From: CAMCFD01 sp965661355
GTDB lineage: Bacteria; Pseudomonadota; Alphaproteobacteria; Rickettsiales; UBA1997
NCBI GenBank assembly: GCA_965661355.1
Contig: CBFIDI010000004.1
Coordinates: 1-53,313, forward strand
Reading direction: 5' to 3'
Length of the DNA stretch: 53,313 nucleotides
Made by a program: the position numbers and the translations under genes. The notes under the pieces were generated by a model. The model saw only the letters and a program-made list of their open reading frames with translations. It ran no database searches and had not been told where the DNA came from. Shown here in pieces: positions 52,438 to 53,313 of this stretch; within the stretch, counting starts at the first letter, position 1; each line of letters opens with the position of its first letter.

Positions 52438-53313
52438 TTAATAACTCATTTGCGAATAAATTTCCCTTTCCAACTCTCTTACTGCAAAGAAATATTGATC
52501 TCTTCCGCCAAATTCTTGAATAATTTCAAGAGGTGAGCCGATTTTATTAAATGGATTGACGGTTAGAATATTAATGTCTTCAAGATGCTCTAAGCCTTGA
52601 TTGGTGTATTTATCGAGTAGGTTTTCTAAAACTTTTTTTGCTTTATCGCTGTATTTTGCCAAGTAGTTTTTCTTTCTCACATTATTGGCTCGCTCGGTTC
52701 TTGTGATTAATTTATTTTTACCAAAAGCAATGTGTAAAATTAGGTCAAAAGGATCAAGTTGATCGCCAATTTCTCCAAGATCATTTTGTAATTCTGAAAT
52801 TGAAATTCCTTGATTTTCAAGCTCATGTAAAATTTGAGATTTTTGTTCTTCTTTATTCCACTTATTGATAAATTCATCTAGTGAGGCGTAGTTTTGCAAA
52901 ATTCTTTTTTTACTGAAATCTTTAAAAGAACCCGTGATTAATTTGCCATTGTCATCCAAAAATTGCTTTTGCTTGTAAACAATATTTACTTCAACGCTAT
53001 CAACATAGATTTTTTCTTTTTTGCCTTCCGTCTCTATTTCTTGAGTTGAAATTTGAGCGAGCTGCTTTTCTTCTTTATTTAAAGTATCTTCAGATTTATC
53101 AACCGCTCTTTCTTCCTCAAGAAAATCCTCATCTTCTATTTCTTCACCTTGATTAATTTCTTTTATTTGAACTGGATCGCCATCAAAATTTGGATCAGAA
53201 AACTGATCTGTCGCTCTTCTAAAATCTAAAATTGTGAAATGGGTTTTTCCTAGATCTTGTCTAATTCTGGTACCACGGCCAATAATTTGTTTAAACTCTG
53301 TTGATGATGCAAT
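52438..53313 (-). CDS. hsdR: Type I restriction subunit HsdR, C-terminal part, cut by window edge
   Basis: HsdR is the ATP-driven translocase and nuclease of type I systems. The visible 291 residues begin inside helicase motif VI, EFKQIIGRGTRIRQDLG, at the window edge and run to the stop. An acidic linker follows (EEIEDEDFLEEERAVD), then the C-terminal helical domain of EcoEI-type HsdR (FGGRDQYFFAVRELEREIY). The N-terminal nuclease and most of the motor lie beyond 53313. An internal ATG at 52959 is not a gene start. The operon continues directly into the Shedu gene. Confidence 0.93.
   Translation of the reverse strand: MASSTEFKQIIGRGTRIRQDLGKTHFTILDFRRATDQFSDPNFDGDPVQIKEINQGEEIEDEDFLEEERAVDKSEDTLNKEEKQLAQISTQEIETEGKKEKIYVDSVEVNIVYKQKQFLDDNGKLITGSFKDFSKKRILQNYASLDEFINKWNKEEQKSQILHELENQGISISELQNDLGEIGDQLDPFDLILHIAFGKNKLITRTERANNVRKKNYLAKYSDKAKKVLENLLDKYTNQGLEHLEDINILTVNPFNKIGSPLEIIQEFGGRDQYFFAVRELEREIYSQMSY

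Noticed and set aside
1..53313. CRISPR arrays
   Set aside because: No regularly spaced repeats of 24-40 bases with unique spacers were seen; the tandem repeat at 36610 has only two 18-base units.

Overview
The window is AT-rich (roughly 30% G+C by eye) and reads as part of the chromosome of an alphaproteobacterium, plausibly a host-associated or Rickettsiales/Holosporales-like lineage. The evidence is a C4-type 5-aminolevulinate synthase (hemA), a DnaA-like HdaA protein, GatCA amidotransferase subunits, a zf-CHCC protein of the respiratory complex I accessory type, and sdhB. Many spacers are long, decayed and filled with degenerate dispersed repeats. Retained MEP (dxs), vitamin B6 (pdxJ), proline (proC), haem (hemA, hemF) and fatty acid (fabI) genes argue against extreme reduction. 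The species cannot be named from the sequence alone.

Bases 1-32700 are a mostly housekeeping backbone: purA (cut by the window start) and a zinc-finger gene; dsbD and gatA; a DMT transporter; hemA; ruvX, gatC and hdaA; a DedA protein; gmk and fabI; hemF; a nucleotide-sugar/polysaccharide cluster (rmlB, nitroreductase-like, rmlA, DegT aminotransferase, FdtA-like isomerase, glycosyltransferase, methyltransferase) whose set points to a dTDP-3-amino-3,6-dideoxyhexose; an MscS channel; rpsF-rpsR-rplI; tRNA-Pro(UGG); rnhA and proC; sdhB; dxs; pdxJ. The spacers carry at least four families of short repeats. One has MITE-like inverted ends (8292, 18383, 31543) and one has a conserved long hairpin (6636, 11024).

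From tRNA-Ser(UGA) at 32895 the character changes to an accessory region that continues past the right edge. It holds mntP, a redox operon (DoxX, pirin, WrbA-like flavoprotein, cytochrome b561) with a divergent LysR regulator, and a large serine recombinase module. An 88%-identical broken copy of that module's last gene lies on the far side of the redox operon. A metal module follows (secreted protein, MerP-like, MerT-like, UPF0016, CsoR/FrmR-family repressor with a recognisable operator), then a YqaA-like gene and an orphan umuD-like gene.

Bases 43452-53313 look like a defence island. A two-gene unknown unit with translational overlap (43452-45562) diverges from the umuD-like gene. Next come an unknown gene and a truncated DUF4268 gene with a G-quadruplex-like tail. 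Last is a tightly coupled operon read leftwards: hsdR (cut by the window end), a Shedu-type DUF4263 nuclease, hsdM, hsdS and a DUF4209 protein with an R-x4-H HEPN-like motif. The Shedu gene embedded between hsdR and hsdM, the terminal HEPN-like gene and the adjacent two-gene unit are the best candidates here for an undescribed system.
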